DNA of 64,000 bases. Origin: Syngnathus acus. Its lineage: Eukaryota > Chordata > Actinopteri > Syngnathiformes > Syngnathidae. This document shows positions 1-12,465 of this stretch, one piece after another. Made by a program: the position numbers and the translations under genes. The notes beneath the pieces were generated by a model. The model was not told where the DNA came from and made no database searches. It saw nothing but the letters and a program-made list of their open reading frames with translations. Location: contig NC_051088.1 of assembly GCF_901709675.1 (NCBI RefSeq), positions 14,611,693 through 14,675,692 on the forward strand, given 5' to 3'. The first letter of the stretch is position 1, and every line of letters starts with the position of its first letter.

Positions 1-3000
1 GATATGATGTGCCGTGGATAAAAAAAAAGGTTGGGAAACACTGCATTAAGTGACAAAACTGAATACATGGCAAGGCACTGAGGATTCAGATGAGGAAAAC
101 AATTGAATGGGTGGAAATGGAAAAAATTATAATTTACAGACTCAGATGAGAAGGTGAGACATCCCCGGAACTGGGTTTCAATGGTAACTGTTACCACGAT
201 GCCACTTACTATGACTGATAAATCTTAAACTGTGTGGAAACACAATTTGAGGTTCAGGTAAAGGAAGGATGGATTTATCGTTTCATTGTACTCTTCAGGT
301 GATTTCACATAAAGCAAACAAATGCATGTGTTGATCACGGAGCTCGCCCAACCGGTTGTTATTTCAAATGCCAACACAGCAGCAAGCTGCCAAGCTGTGC
401 AAAATATTTTGAAATGCTACTGGGGCAGAAGATCGTTTAGAAAAAGGAACACAACACGTATGATTGGATATACATGGAGACATAGAGCCTTAACTGCGGT
501 GTTGCAGAGGGAGTCCCATGGTGGTTTCTTCGGACTATTCATCACAATTGCACCAATGTGTGCATTAACTGACCCACATTCTACTGTTGGCCACAATGAA
601 ATGTGAGATTCTACTTTGCAACAAAAAAACAATCATTCTGCAGTTAGAAACAACAGCAATGAATCTGCTTTGTTTTTGGACAACATTTATTTTCCAATAC
701 GTATGCGTCCGTTTCAATTCATTCTGTATTAATCCAGGAAGTTTGAAGATGAATTAAAGAAATGAAAAAAAAGAAACGATGAATTTGTCTCGAGGCAGAC
801 GAGGAGGCCATGAGTTGCCGCGATTTTTTTTTCTCGGTTTTGTTGTTCTCCATCCTTCTGGTACATGCTGTGGTGCTACGTTATACAACTTTCTGGCTCG
901 AGGCGAGGAGTGCATTGTTCCTCCCCTCCCACTCCCTCAGCTGCTTGACATATCAACGCTTGTCAATATTAATCACGAGTTTGATCACGCCTGAGGGAGC
1001 AACAGAAGCCTCTGAGCTTGAATGCGGCTCATTAAAGTTTTAACATTTAAAGAGCTTCAATAAGTAATCAACTCGTACAAATTATAAATGAGGTGAGCTG
1101 CCAACAGTACTTTTGTTTTAGGCGTGGTAATGCAATTAATAACTGTGTTCAAAATGTCATTACTGTTAATCATGTTTTATATCATTCACAATTAATTTAT
1201 AAAGCAACTCTCCATTGTGCGTGAGATAAATACTTTGTAGCCATTGTGCAAAATAATTTTTACAAATCACATTTGTACAATTAATATCATGCATATGTAC
1301 AAATGTCTATACACACTGTTGTATAATTATTATTTATATTTTTTAGTTACTTTTATTTTTATTTGTTATTGTTATTTATTTTACAGGTGTATTCATCTTT
1401 AATACATTTGCATTGATTTCAGTCGATTGTGATATTGATCACAATCTTTTGGCTTGTCATCTGATACGGTTCATTTTAGTTTGGTACACAGCGTTTGGTA
1501 CAAAATAAAAATGTAAATTTAGGAGTGAACTTATGACTGGCATAATTACTATTACATCAGACGCAGTCCTATTTCTTTTGGTCTTGATTGGCAATGAAGA
1601 AGTCGGAATGATAAGAGAGGAACCACGGAGAAGGTAATTAAACTGATTGGCTGAGTGTCATACTGTTTGTTGCAAACATTTTGAAGTCAGGGCGAAGCTT
1701 TTGGTTGTTCAAGAGTTATAGATAGCAAAATGTGTTATTTATGCATCCACCCAATTTCTGTACCACCTGTGCACATTATCCCAGCTGAGTTTGAGACCGG
1801 GTACCAGTGGCGGCTGTTGGTCATTGATGGAGTGCAAGCTCAAGTTTTTCCGCCCTACATAATGAATGAGTTCATTTATTTACAGCTCATACGTAAATTC
1901 TACCCTTCATTCTTTTTCAAGAAAATAATCCGGTCGACAACATTATCTGTCATGATGTGCAGCTGAGTTGACTTTAGTTTAGCTTATTTGGGCACGGTAC
2001 ATTCCTGACAATGCGTTTACATGCAATATTTAGTACACGGTAATAAGAGCCCAAAAGGAGTGGGCTGAAGTCGAAGCTTATAAATAAATGCCTTCCCTAG
2101 ACTGGCTGTGAGTGCGAGTGATGGTGACGTGGGGAGAAGCTGCGCAGGTGTCGTGGCTTGTTGGCAAAAGAAACTGCGGCATGACAGAAAAGCCACCAAA
2201 CACTGATCAAACACTCGTCAAAGAGGAAGTCGCTGAGGATCGGATCAGTTCAGAGCGACGCAATGAAAAACGAGCTACTAACTCGCACGCTTCTGGGATG
2301 TAGGTGGAACCTCGGTACCCAGAGTGAACCCACGCAATCACGGGGAGCACACGCAAGCTCCCCACGGAATGGTGGGATCTGAACCTCCGTGAACTGGGAG
2401 GCAGAAGTGCTAAATCTGCAGCGCTGCTTCACGTTCATCTCGTCTGTCTGTTTCATTTGATGCAGTGCATCCTTCAAAGCGCAGATCTAATTATAGAGAA
2501 TAAATGCATTAAATCCAGGAAGGCAGAACTTCATGTCTGCTTCTTGTTGATGTTTATTATCTCTAATAAAACAACACATGGCAGACACTTCCTTTCCTGA
2601 CACACGGCTTGACGCACAAAGAATATACTGGAGGCAATATAATACGAAAGGTGCTAGTAAAAAATAATGAGCTGAGGTAAATATCACAGGAGGGCAAGAA
2701 ACAGCGAAACGACATCCGCGATTATTCTCTCAAAGTCCCTGCTGACGTTTCTATTTCGAGATGTCTAATTTTGCAACGGATATATTACGAATAAAACCTC
2801 GCCGGCGAGAGATTAAACAGATGTTAAAAAACACTGACGCTTACATAACTCGGTCGTGTCAGTCTTAACAGCAGCCGGCTGGCCAGCCATGACCCCGCAC
2901 CACCTCGCTTTCACACATAGCCTGTGTTACTGATTATTCTAACATGGGGATGAGTGTAAGCCCCACGCTCCACCACCAGAGAGGGGGCGAATGGGGGCTG

Positions 3001-3547
3001 CAATTCACTTTTGAAGACCTCATGGCCCGCATATTGCATAATATGGATCTATCCATGTCACTGCACTTTACACATATGACCTAGTTCATCACTGGTATAA
3101 TACAGTGAACTCCCACTGAATGGTGGTTAGCTATTCACATTGTTCTTTTGTCAGTTGGCTCTTCCATGGGATTTTTCCCTTTTTAACGGATTTACTATTT
3201 TGAAACCTTTGAAGATGAATCGAGAAGTTTACCAAAGCGAGTGGAAAAATAAAAGTGATATTAGCCCTGGAGTGTTTTGAGACCTTTTTATTGGGGGCAA
3301 ATTCCCTCTTCCATTTACTGCAATCATCCTTTGCTTTTCATGATTGTGACTGTTACATAAACACCTTGAGATATATTTAGAATATTGAACGAATGAATAT
3401 ATCAGCGGAGGTTTATCGTTGGGTAATCCCAGCCCACACAAAAACACAAGCAGGACACAGAGAGGAATAATGTCATCACTTTCAGGTTTGACAGGTTAGT
3501 AGATAAGCACATTCCACTTTCTCTTTTGCTTGAAACCACTTCCTTAC
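1..3547. other. Gene-poor AT-rich stretch
   Basis: I find no exon I can support here. The first 50 bases end in a piece resembling the inner end of a hAT-type element (gttgggaaacactg). A tRNA-like SINE piece lies at 2289-2432 and is listed separately. The rest is AT-rich unique-looking sequence with many stops in all frames. Confidence 0.5.
2289..2432 (-). repeat. tRNA-like SINE or related interspersed repeat
   Basis: Read on the minus strand, this block has the order 'agcacttctgcctccca', 'gaggttcagatccc', 'tgcgtgggttc' and 'acatcccag'. That is the conserved body of an abundant teleost interspersed repeat with tRNA-like A and B box segments. A second, shorter piece of the same body sits at 7776-7823 on the plus strand. 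Recognition is from memory of the family; no search was run. Confidence 0.55.
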
Positions 3548-3651
3548 CTGTAAGACACCTGCTTCTTGAAATTCAACTGCATAAATTCGCTTTCCATCTG
3601 AGAGGCTGATCTCCAGGATCCCTTCTCCTCCTCTTCCTCCAGTCCTGGCAT
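3548..3651 (-). CDS. Candidate internal exon of an unrecognised gene
   Basis: On the minus strand a 104-nt open segment lies between a good acceptor (ttgttttag) and a good donor (CAG|gtaagg). It enters in phase 1 and leaves in phase 0. The translation (about 34 residues) contains ILEISLSDGKRIYAVEFQEA, which looks like a real beta-rich domain fragment and not random sequence. I do not recognise the family. A possible first exon lies upstream at 5895-6026, but its phase 0 donor does not join this exon directly, so at least one more exon would be needed. It could also be a relic exon or chance. Confidence 0.35.
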
Positions 3652-5894
3652 CTAAAACAATAAATAAGATGTTTTGAAATTCTTGAATTCCACAAAGAAG
3701 GTCCAAATGCTCTGTTGGCCGCTACACACTGAGCGATGCATTCGACTGAACTCTCGTGCAGTGGGTGGCGTTCAGCTGTTGGTTTTAATGAATGGTCGAT
3801 GGTCTGTTACTAGTTTTGTGGAGATTCAAATTTTGTATTGCTGGTGCACGGAGTCGCAACATCACAGATGTAACAGCCGATCAAAAATGCACATGACCGT
3901 TCATAAAGACACAAAAAGCCCTTCCGGGTTACATCGGGTCACCACCAAGCTGTACAAATACAATAAGTACAGTAGACTGTATCGTGCTTTGCAACAAGTA
4001 TATCAATAAATTCATCTGCACCTGTGGAGGAGATAGTGAAGCATGGCATGTAGTGTCTGTTGCCAAAATGTACACAAGCAAATTAGACTCAGTACCGTCA
4101 GTGAAATGGGCGAGGCAGCTTCTAAAAATAGACACACACTCATTTTTTCCTCGCTTTGAGGTAACCCACTTCTTCCTCAGAATTATGCTGTGTCATGTTC
4201 TTTTAATAAAATGAATACTAATAAAGTACAATATACAGTCTGTGACGCCTTTAAACCCAGTTCCCATTGTAGCAAGGCCAGTAGATTTGTAGGGCTCACT
4301 TGTCGCAACTTTCTTTTCTTTTTTTTCTCTGATGGACCGTTCCAGTCTGGTGAATCGTGATAGTGCGCTGTGTCATATCTTAGAAATGGTGTCACGGTCT
4401 TTTTCTCTCCAGCTGCCTTCCAGTAAGAAGATTCCAGTTGGGATGTGGGTTTCAGATCCATCCACTCATTCATTTTCTGTATCACTTATCCGAGATGCCA
4501 TAGCCTACCCGAGTTGACTTCAGGTAAAAGGTGGGCATAACCGGTACATATATTAAGGTACAGATACTCGTACCAGTAATTAGTGCAACACACACACATT
4601 CAATATTAGGGGTCTAATGATATTTTTTTTTTATACGTATTGATAAAGGGCCTAAGCATTTGACACGATATCGTTTTTTTGAAGGATACACTTCAATACG
4701 ATAAAGGTGATTTCGACATGGTATTTTGATATAACAATGGCTTTTCTGGAAATAAACCTATACCGATAAAAAAAAAAACTCAAAATAAACTATATATCTT
4801 TTTACATTGGATACAATTTAAAACCAGTTCAGCTTTACTGATTTCAGAATGTACAAAAACAACAACATTAAAATCAGAACAAGCTAGTTCTCAATATTCT
4901 AGCGTAGACAAAGTGCAACAGAACAATCTAGTTCTCTTTTTATCCGCTAACTTAACATTTTTAACAGGCAGTAATAGGTTATGCTCAAGTAATAATTCTA
5001 AAGTAATAGATCTTTTACTTACTCACTCCTCCAACTTATTGCTACATTTAAATGTTTTTTGAACTCTTATTATTATAACAACTTTTTTATTACAAAGTAC
5101 AAGTGTACATACCATAAATATGTTCTTAGAACTCTTTTATTATTATAAAAAAAATTATAACAAGGTACAATACTGTAAATATGTTTTTAGAACTCTTATT
5201 ATTAAACCAACTTTTTTTTATAAAACGGTACAAGTGTATGTACTGCAATTGTGTGGACACCCTGCCTTCTGCTTGCGTGTGGACAATGTTTGTGCCATAA
5301 TTCCTCAATTCAGAAGGTTTATTTTGAATGTTATTTATTTTTTTGAAAAAAATCCACGATGTACTGTAGCCGCGATAATCGAACCGCGATATAGCGAGGG
5401 ATTACTGTATATATGTTTTATATTTGAGGAGGCAAGCAAGACGTTCAGACATTAAGAAGTGGAGCGGAGGAGAGAGGCATGATTTAATAAAAATATATGA
5501 AATATAATATATTTTGGGAGATTTAGTTTGAGGGGGAACCACATTTATTTGAGGGGGCAGGGCCCCCCTCTTGCCCCTGCCTAGACCTGGCTCTGTTGTA
5601 CACTCAAAGCGCTGCAACATGTTCATACTGTATTAATGCCATATTATTGGCAGAAAGAGAGCTCCGAAATCAAAATTTCGGGCGAGCCCCTCGTAAGAAG
5701 CGATCCGGAAACTGGATGAATGGATGAAAACAATGACAACATACTCAAAAAGTGCTTGGACAAAAAAATCGGGAGAGGGATAAAAAAAAAACATAAACAG
5801 GACAAAAGAAGGGGTGACCACACACGCCCATAAAAGACAGAAAAAACACCTCACACACGCGCGCACGCACGCACAAACACGCACACAGACTCAC
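3652..5894. other. Non-coding AT-rich stretch with repeats
   Basis: No supported gene. It contains a short terminal piece of a common teleost repeat near 4450-4530 (tcattttctgtatcacttatcc), a three-copy tandem repeat at 5052-5250, and a GC-rich element piece around 5525-5600 whose wording (gggggcagggcccccctcttgcccctgcc) resembles a fish DNA-transposon end. A CA/CG-rich simple run is at 5848-5895. Confidence 0.45.
5052..5250 (+). repeat. Three-copy tandem repeat, unit about 60-67 bp
   Basis: Three successive blocks begin with tgttYttWgaactctt, continue through an A/T run with ttatta and then (a)aagtacaagtgtac or a variant, and end near ctgtaaata. They start at about 5053, 5120 and 5181. The copies differ by small indels and substitutions, so this is an old, small satellite-like expansion. 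Confidence 0.6.
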
Positions 5895-6026
5895 ACGGCG
5901 GCGGCAGCTGCCGGATTCCTCGTCGTCGAACACGTCGTCCTCATCTGCTGACTTGTCTTCCAGCTCGGGCCGCTCCGCCACGGGAGGCACAGCGGACGCG
6001 GAGTCCCTCAGTGAGCCCCTCAACAT
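5895..6026 (-). CDS. Candidate first coding exon of an unrecognised gene
   Basis: On the minus strand an ATG at 6024-6026 opens 44 codons that run to a consensus donor (CCGT|gtgagt) at 5895. The peptide begins MLRGSLRDSASAVPPVAE and carries an acidic run (DEDDVFDDEESG). The block is much richer in GC and CpG than its surroundings, as expected for a first exon and promoter. I do not recognise the protein. The phase does not fit the candidate exon at 3548-3651 directly. It may be the start of a minus-strand gene whose remaining exons I cannot see, or a CpG-rich non-coding block. Confidence 0.3.
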
Positions 6027-7775
6027 TTCCAAGCCAAGGGTGCCTGCCGCTTGTTCGCTCCTCTGCGGTGACGCAAGACACTTGCCTCTCAATAGCTTCT
6101 TCTTCTTTTTTTTTTAGCGTTTTTCTTTTAGTTTGTTTTTACAAGTTGTTGTTTTTGTCTTAAAATTGTTTCCTCACATCGTGCACGAGCGACAGTGCCA
6201 TGTCAAAGTGTCAAGCCAAGGACACGCGTTCAATGAAGCGCACGACAATACACTGATGTTTTGCGTCGACTTCCACTCTGTATCTACTGTGACGTCACGC
6301 GTAATGTTGCAGGAAATAGTCTCTCTTATCTCTCTCTCCATTTGCCTTTCTCTCTTTCTCTCCAGGTTACCTACGACATTTCGATTTCAACCCCCCACAA
6401 TTTCCACTTATGACAAATAAATTGCTTTTTACAAATAAACTACGAGTAAACAACTGTGCTGTACTAGCAAGCCCGAACTCGTAGACAAGTGTCATCATGC
6501 ACTAGTAGCTATATTCAAGGACGTGAAGCTTTTAGGTTCATCTTGTTTTAAATTAGAGCACTATAGACAACTAACTCGTGTTTTTTTTTCACATTGTGCT
6601 GCCCTGGTAACATCAGTAGCCCTCAACTAGTCCTGTAGTACACTTGATGCAGCTTTCCATAAAGCAATTTGAGCATTTCTTGGATATTTGATATCCAGCC
6701 AGGTCCATCATAATAATGGGGAATGAGACAATTTTGGCATATTATGACAACTACAGTACAGATTACACACGCAAAAAAATGGATGGATAATATATATCTA
6801 CTGTCATTTCATTATACAATGCACAACCAAGAGCCAGCAAACAATTTGAATCATGATTTTTAGTGCAGTCTTCAAAAACCTTGGAATAATTGTGAATTCT
6901 GAGATGAGTTGACACCGGTTAAAATCGCGCTTGTTGTAATTTGATATTTCTCCAGCAGATGGCGGCCGCTCATCCAAAACCCGGACCTTGCCCATTCACG
7001 TTATTCATGTCATCGCCAAAATAGAAAGCAACGCCTCATAAATGAAAGTCATATACCTAAAAAGAGTATTTTTTAAAAAAAAAAGTATTTGTGGGCTATA
7101 ATTAGTCCCGAGTGTTCACATAACTGCCTTGATCGTAATTGGCCCAAAAATATATAATTCATTTAATGATGCATTTAGGGTTCCAAATTAGAAAAACAGA
7201 AGATGGTAAGGAAAAAGCAATAATAATCACGACAAGCTGCTTGGACTAGTTTATACTAGCAACTAATCAATGGATAGGATTTTCTTAATTTCTGTCAAAA
7301 TTTGCAATTAATTAAGTAAATGGTTAACCCAAGGAAGTGGGGTGGCAAGGAGTGCCACAAGATGGGTTAATTTATTTCTTAAAAGTAAGCAAACAAGTCA
7401 CAATATAAAGCAGTGAGAATCAGGAAACAAGATTCAAACAACAACCATTGAGACAAGACTGACTACTGACAGGAGCAACGAGCACAATAAACAATGAACA
7501 GACAACAACAAAGAAGCCAGAGAAAACCAAATGAACAAAAAAAACCGCACATGACCATTTTCCCTCTTTAATGTTTAAGATCATCAAACAAACAGACCGT
7601 TGATGATCTAAGAAAAGAGATTTGTATTCCTTTTTCATGGACATTTTCATTTCTTAAGAAAAAAACTAAATTCACCCCTCAATATCTCCCTTGCTGTGAT
7701 TGCTTACAATTAGTCCAAAATCCATGCTGCTCGAGTCATCAAGGAAATAATATCCCACCACTGGCTACCTGTTAG

Positions 7776-7823
7776 GTTAGCACGTCTGCCTCACAGTTCA
7801 GAGGCGCAGAATTCGATTCCGGC
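7776..7823 (+). repeat. Short tRNA-like SINE piece
   Basis: The stretch ggttagcacgtctgcctcac followed by agttcagaggcgcagaattcgattcc matches the head of the same teleost repeat as 2289-2432, in opposite orientation. It is too diverged and too short to be a tRNA gene. Confidence 0.5.
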
Positions 7824-9514
7824 ATTCAGTCACTCAGCTCCCCTGCTGTAGGACTTGAATAGCACCTGATCTGTGCAACACAGACTCTATTTTCCTCTTT
7901 AAAGCCAAATTTCAAATATTTTCATTCATACTCCCTCTAGTCTTGTTTTCACATCGATTTTATACTTTGCTTTTACTGTTTCATTGTACAGTGTTTCTTC
8001 GGAGCCTTTGCAGGAACCTTCAAACAAAAATGCAATATTATTACAAAGGTGCTCTCTCTGATCCTTCCCGGTGCCATGTGGCTCCGCATCAAACTCATAA
8101 TGACTGAATAAGAGCATGTTCACGCAGCCAGAAGGCCAAAACAGCTCGTTTGAACACACAGACAGTCTTTGTCTGTGCCATTGATTAAAAAGCCAGAGTG
8201 CTGACTCTGGCGATCTGGAGCCAGTCTAATCGACGTCTGTGTCCGGTCGGCAGCAGCTCGCCGATCCCGAACTTCGGACAACCTCTAGCAGCCTAGCCTA
8301 CAACAGATGCGGCTGAGCGGCTCGGTTGCTCTTGGCCCATGACTATATGGAGCAACTAAGCCCCAGTGTTAGCAGGCCAAAGCCCCTGCAGGATTAGCCT
8401 AATGCCACTAGTGGTGAAGCAGGCATGGGAAATAACATCCCCACCCCTCTCCTTTTTTTTTTTTTTTAGATGTCATACATTTTGTCAAAACTGAATGTTA
8501 AGATTTGTGGTCTTTTTTAGTTGAGTTTGCTAAGATGCTTTAGTATGGACTCATTTAATAGCACAGAGATGTTGACATTTAACAATTTTGAATAGGAATG
8601 TGGAATTTGCAAACTGAATTGCTCTTTTCATACTCTTTCATAGGCTGAAAATCTAACAAGGATAACATTCAAGTGGCGTTTCTTTTTCCGTGGAGTAATG
8701 CTAATTTTAATTTCACATCATTAAAATTTTAATTGAAAATACCTACATTCACTATGTTATCCATTGCAGAAACACATCAAATGATTTCAGCAGTAAGTTA
8801 CCAATTAACCTGGTGGTTTAAGAAAGCAAAGCATTGACTCAGCCACTTGAGGCAAATATGTTTGCTGTTGGATTGCATTCAGTGTTGCATTTGATGCTTG
8901 GAAATTTTCAATGAATTGGGTTTTCAGAGACAAAATGGGAAGTTGTCCATTCATGCCAGTTGAGAAAGATGAGGACGCTCCATTGGATATCCTCCTTGAA
9001 GCGAGTAAGCATGCATAAATGACTCTGATGTCAAACAAGAGCTCACTTCAGTTTGCTTGGTCTATTGTCATCCTGCGTGCTTTTGTTCGTATCATTTTAT
9101 ACTCGAACTCACAGGAGACAAATGAAAAAGGTTTCCTGCATGGTAAGGTTTTGACTATGGGGACAGTTGACTTTTATATCAATAGGGTTATTTCTACGTC
9201 ACGGAACTGCAAGAAGAAAAAAATGATTGAGAATGACAAAGACCAACAGGTCAACCACACTCTCATTTCCCTTTGAGAAGTTTAGTCATGTACTCAGTGC
9301 TAAACTGCAATTAAGCAAATAAAAAATAAAAAATAAACACAAGACTGATTGGTGAGAATATTACGTAGCAACCAAACCTGAATGTCTTGTACAGGTCTAG
9401 ACAACACCCCACACCAATTGTGAAAGTGTTTGCAGAGAGATCGAAGGTTTTCACACTGTAATCGGGTGAATCGAAAATAAAGCTTATAGGAACACTAGTG
9501 AGTCATTTTCTATA

Positions 9515-9645
9515 AAGTCAAAGTCAAAGTCCGCTTCTATCGCTGCTCCATGCTCTATTCTATTCTATTATTGTCAATGTCTTCACATGCCAAGACACAA
9601 AGAAATCGAAATTACTTTCCCACTATCCCACGGTGACAAGACATT
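9515..9645 (+). repeat. Interspersed repeat, copy 1 of 2
   Basis: Begins with the (gtcaaa) iteration 'aaagtcaaagtcaaagtc' and includes 'ttgtcaatgtcttcacat', 'caagacacaaagaaatcgaa' and 'tttcccactatcccacggtg'. The same ordered words occur at 24929-25165. This is the pattern of a retroelement 3' tail dispersed in the genome, but the family is not identified. Confidence 0.7.
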
Positions 9646-9994
9646 TCAGCAAGCTATTATCTTGTCATTAAAGCACAAGCGCTGCAACTACCGTGTTAAG
9701 TAGCAGCATGACATCTCTATGACGTTGGTGGTGGCAACGTTCCCATTGAAGGCATTGCAGGTGCTAAAGCATGTGCTACCAATACATTTTTTTATGTCCA
9801 CGAAATGGAATGGAGACGGAATGCGGCCACCATTGTGTCGACCTGATACCTTGAAATAAGGCTGGTGTTGGGCGGGGCTCTGCCATTCCCTAGTTTATAT
9901 GTTTACTTTGATAGTAAAATTCAACTAAGAGTGACCAAACAGCTTGAAGCCTCTTTTTGAAGAATTGCTCATTATCTGTCAAACTAAATTATTT

Positions 9995-10190
9995 TCACTG
10001 CCACCACAGAACACTCATATCTCAAATGTTTGCTCTACAGCATCAAAATTCAGCTGTTTTTATCCATCTCAGAGGGCAGCCATTTTGCCACTTTCTGTCG
10101 ACTGAAAATTACATCTGCCAATGTAATGTAATTTACAGTTGCCAGGTCTCAGGTCACAACCAATCACGGCAAAACCTATTTTACTCAATT
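9995..10190 (+). repeat. Foldback-type repeat, degenerate copy
   Basis: Shares ordered words with 34712-34925 and 58096-58290: 'tttttatccatctcag', 'ggcagccattttgcc', 'tgtcgactgaaaat', and 'agttgccagg(t)tctcaggt(c)acaaccaatca'. The copy has lost clear terminal arms. Confidence 0.65.
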
Positions 10191-10652
10191 AAAATGTCAG
10201 AAATGTCTAACCAATGGCGTTTGAAAGAAAAAATCAAAAGTACGGACCAAGGCAACACAGGGCAAAGAAACAAAACAAGCGACCAATTAGATTAGGTGTG
10301 ATGGAAAGGCAAATTTGTACGATGGCAAATTTGGAATGAGGAACATGTGAGGACCCAACGCGAAATATGAAATGAAGTACTTAAAAAAGTAACTTCATCT
10401 TCACTGAACCTTTTCTTCCCCTCTCCAACTATGTGTCTAAATCTCCACTTGGCCCAGGCACCCGTACGGAACAATACGGCGCTGCACATTGCTTCCTGGC
10501 TGTATTGTATTGGCCATGCCTTCCACACGGGGAACAGTTTTTATTGGCAGCCCCTGGTGTCTGGCGTGTAGGTGGTACTGAGTCACGCCAGTCCCCGTAC
10601 CCTGAAACCCACCAATCCCCACCCCCAGACTGCCCATCCTCAACTCAAATTC

Positions 10653-10666
10653 TGCTGAGTGTGCTA
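10653..10666 (+). promoter_or_regulatory. Putative Maf-response element upstream of cryaa
   Basis: TGCTGAGTGTGCTA resembles a MARE (TGCTGA half-site plus an imperfect inverted half). It lies about 80 bp upstream of the TATA box, close to where alpha-A-crystallin promoters of mammals and birds carry a large-Maf site. A second TGAGTCA core is at 10579-10585. Placement and motif are seen; function is inferred. Confidence 0.5.
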
Positions 10667-10732
10667 AATGCAACATGACATAATGCCATTCCAGAGGGAT
10701 CGTGGCTAAAGCCCCTCTTTCTGGTTCTTAGG

Positions 10733-10740
10733 TATATAAA
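10733..10740 (+). promoter_or_regulatory. TATA box of cryaa
   Basis: TATATAAA precedes the cryaa ATG by about 180 bp. A start site about 25-30 bp downstream, near 10763, would leave a 5' UTR of about 150 nt. Crystallin genes typically have TATA promoters. Confidence 0.75.
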
Positions 10741-10915
10741 GAGGATGCGGCCGTTGGGCAGAAAACACCCGAGTCACTCTCATCTCCTCGCTGTTTTCAA
10801 CATCATTCTTTGGTCGCTCTCTTCACTTCACCTACGGGAGCCTAAGCTGAGCTGCCACATTCAATCACCCGAGTCAAGCCAAGCTGTACCAGACCCGAAC
10901 CTCTCCGCAGTCATT

Positions 10916-11585
10916 ATGGATATTGCCATCCAGCACCCCTGGTTCAGACGCGCCCTGGGCTCCATTTACCCAGCTCGACTCTTCGACCAGTTCTTTGGCG
11001 AGGGCATGTTCGATTACGACCTCTTCCCCTACGCTGCGTCCACTATCAGCCCCTATTACAGACAGTCACTGTTCCGTAACTTTTTGGATTCTTCTAACTC
11101 TGGAATGTCAGAGGTAAAAAACAAATTGGAAGTGTACATTTGTCAGGCTCGATTGCATTTACGTTTATACTATCTCTAATATATTGCCCAGGTGAGGTCT
11201 GACAGGGAAAAGTTCACGGTCTACCTGGACGTCAAGCACTTTTCTCCCGATGAGCTGAGTGTGAAGATCAGTGACGACTACGTGGAGATCCAAGGCAAGC
11301 ATGGAGAAAGACAGGTGAGTCGCAACCATTTTTTTTGGTAGTAGTAGTAGTCTGCAAATTGGCTTGGTCTTCCAGGATGACCATGGATACATCTCCCGTG
11401 AGTTCCACCGCCGCTACCGCCTCCCATCCAGCGTGGACCAATCCGCCATCACCTGTACCCTCTCTGCTGACGGCCTGCTCACACTGACCGGGCCAAAGGT
11501 CAGCGGAGGGAACGAATCCGGCCGTAGCGAGCGCAACATTCCTGTCACTCGTGATGACAAGCCCAACGCCGCCGCCTCTTCCTAA
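10916..11585 (+). CDS. cryaa: Alpha-A crystallin
   Basis: Small heat-shock protein that is a major soluble lens component and chaperone. Coding exons are 10916-11113, 11192-11314 and 11376-11585, all joined in phase 0, for 176 residues; alpha-A crystallins are about 173-176. Exon 1 gives the N-terminal region starting [15 protein letters not shown] with the [10 protein letters not shown] motif. Exons 2 and 3 give the alpha-crystallin domain ([20 protein letters not shown], then [15 protein letters not shown], which holds the conserved arginine of the dimer interface) and the short polar tail. The three-exon layout is that of vertebrate CRYAA. The start follows a TATA promoter. No defect is visible. 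In mammals HSF2BP is also a close neighbour of CRYAA. Confidence 0.97.
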
Positions 11586-11972
11586 AGGCTCGAGTGGTGG
11601 GCGTCGACCAAATGGGATGGCAGCCACAAATCTTCCACTTATTCTTCCTCTTTCCCCCAATAGAGGACACATGGGTCCTTCTTGCTTCAGTCTTTCCTCT
11701 CCAGATGATTCTTAGCACACTCATCACTAAGATAAGAAAAAGGTCCCTATGAGGATGCTGAAATTGAGGTCCTCGTGATTGTTTGGCTCACAGGTAATGT
11801 CATACACATTTTGTCACAGATTTCTACATAGTTCTTAACGCCCCGACTGCTTTCAGTCCAGCTCAGACCTTTTGAACCTTCTACTCATGTCTCCAATATA
11901 TCCTGTCTTTTAGTCTATGCCTTGTTCATTGGATACCTCGATACTGAGAAGTCCATGCGAAAGAAAAAACAT

Positions 11973-11978
11973 AATAAA
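11973..11978 (+). other. Poly(A) signal of cryaa
   Basis: AATAAA lies about 390 nt after the cryaa stop codon and is followed by unrelated sequence. This gives a 3' UTR of about 0.4 kb. Confidence 0.65.
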
Positions 11979-12465
11979 GCTGCAAAATTAACAGAAGGCT
12001 ACTCCTGTGTCATCGATTGCCCTCAAGTATTTCCGTAAATTCACTGCAATGAAATAAGAAAAGGCAAACTTCCTCTTTAATTTTCTTGCACACAACTCTG
12101 ACATGACATACATAGATGTTTACAAAATAACACCATACACCCAAACATGTCAGTTTCAATTCTTTAAATAGTTTTTTATACACATATGTAAATGTGTATA
12201 TACGTACATATGCGCACGCACACACGCACACGGGCTCATTTAACTGTTGTGGTAAATCCTCTGTACCATGACTCTTCCCCAACCAGAACAAAACAAGGGA
12301 AAAGCAAACAGGAAAACAGGACAAAAACACTGAAAGGCATGTCACCGTTTGTTCTGTTTACATCCTTGAACCTGGAAACACACAAATGTTTTGGTTCACA
12401 TGAATTTACTGTAAGGTTGTTAATAACTATGACCAGACCAAACTATGCTTTGAACCCAGTCATCT

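Larger units (their letters stand above)
6100..10640. other. Non-coding region upstream of cryaa
   Basis: No gene is supported. Contents: a SINE-like piece at 7776-7823; a distinctive GC-richer block with small hairpins at 8155-8450; a LINE-tail-like repeat at 9515-9645 that recurs at 24929-25165; and a degenerate copy of the foldback family at about 9995-10190. Confidence 0.5.

Noticed and set aside
1580-1633. Plus-strand exon-like segment ending at a gtaatt donor
   Set aside because: No supporting acceptor with a protein-like frame and no partner exons.
2289-2432. Possible tRNA gene
   Set aside because: The A and B box-like words are those of a SINE family; no cloverleaf with a sound anticodon stem can be formed.
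11268-11727. Minus-strand open frames over cryaa exons
   Set aside because: Shadow frames of the GC-rich crystallin coding sequence; no family similarity.
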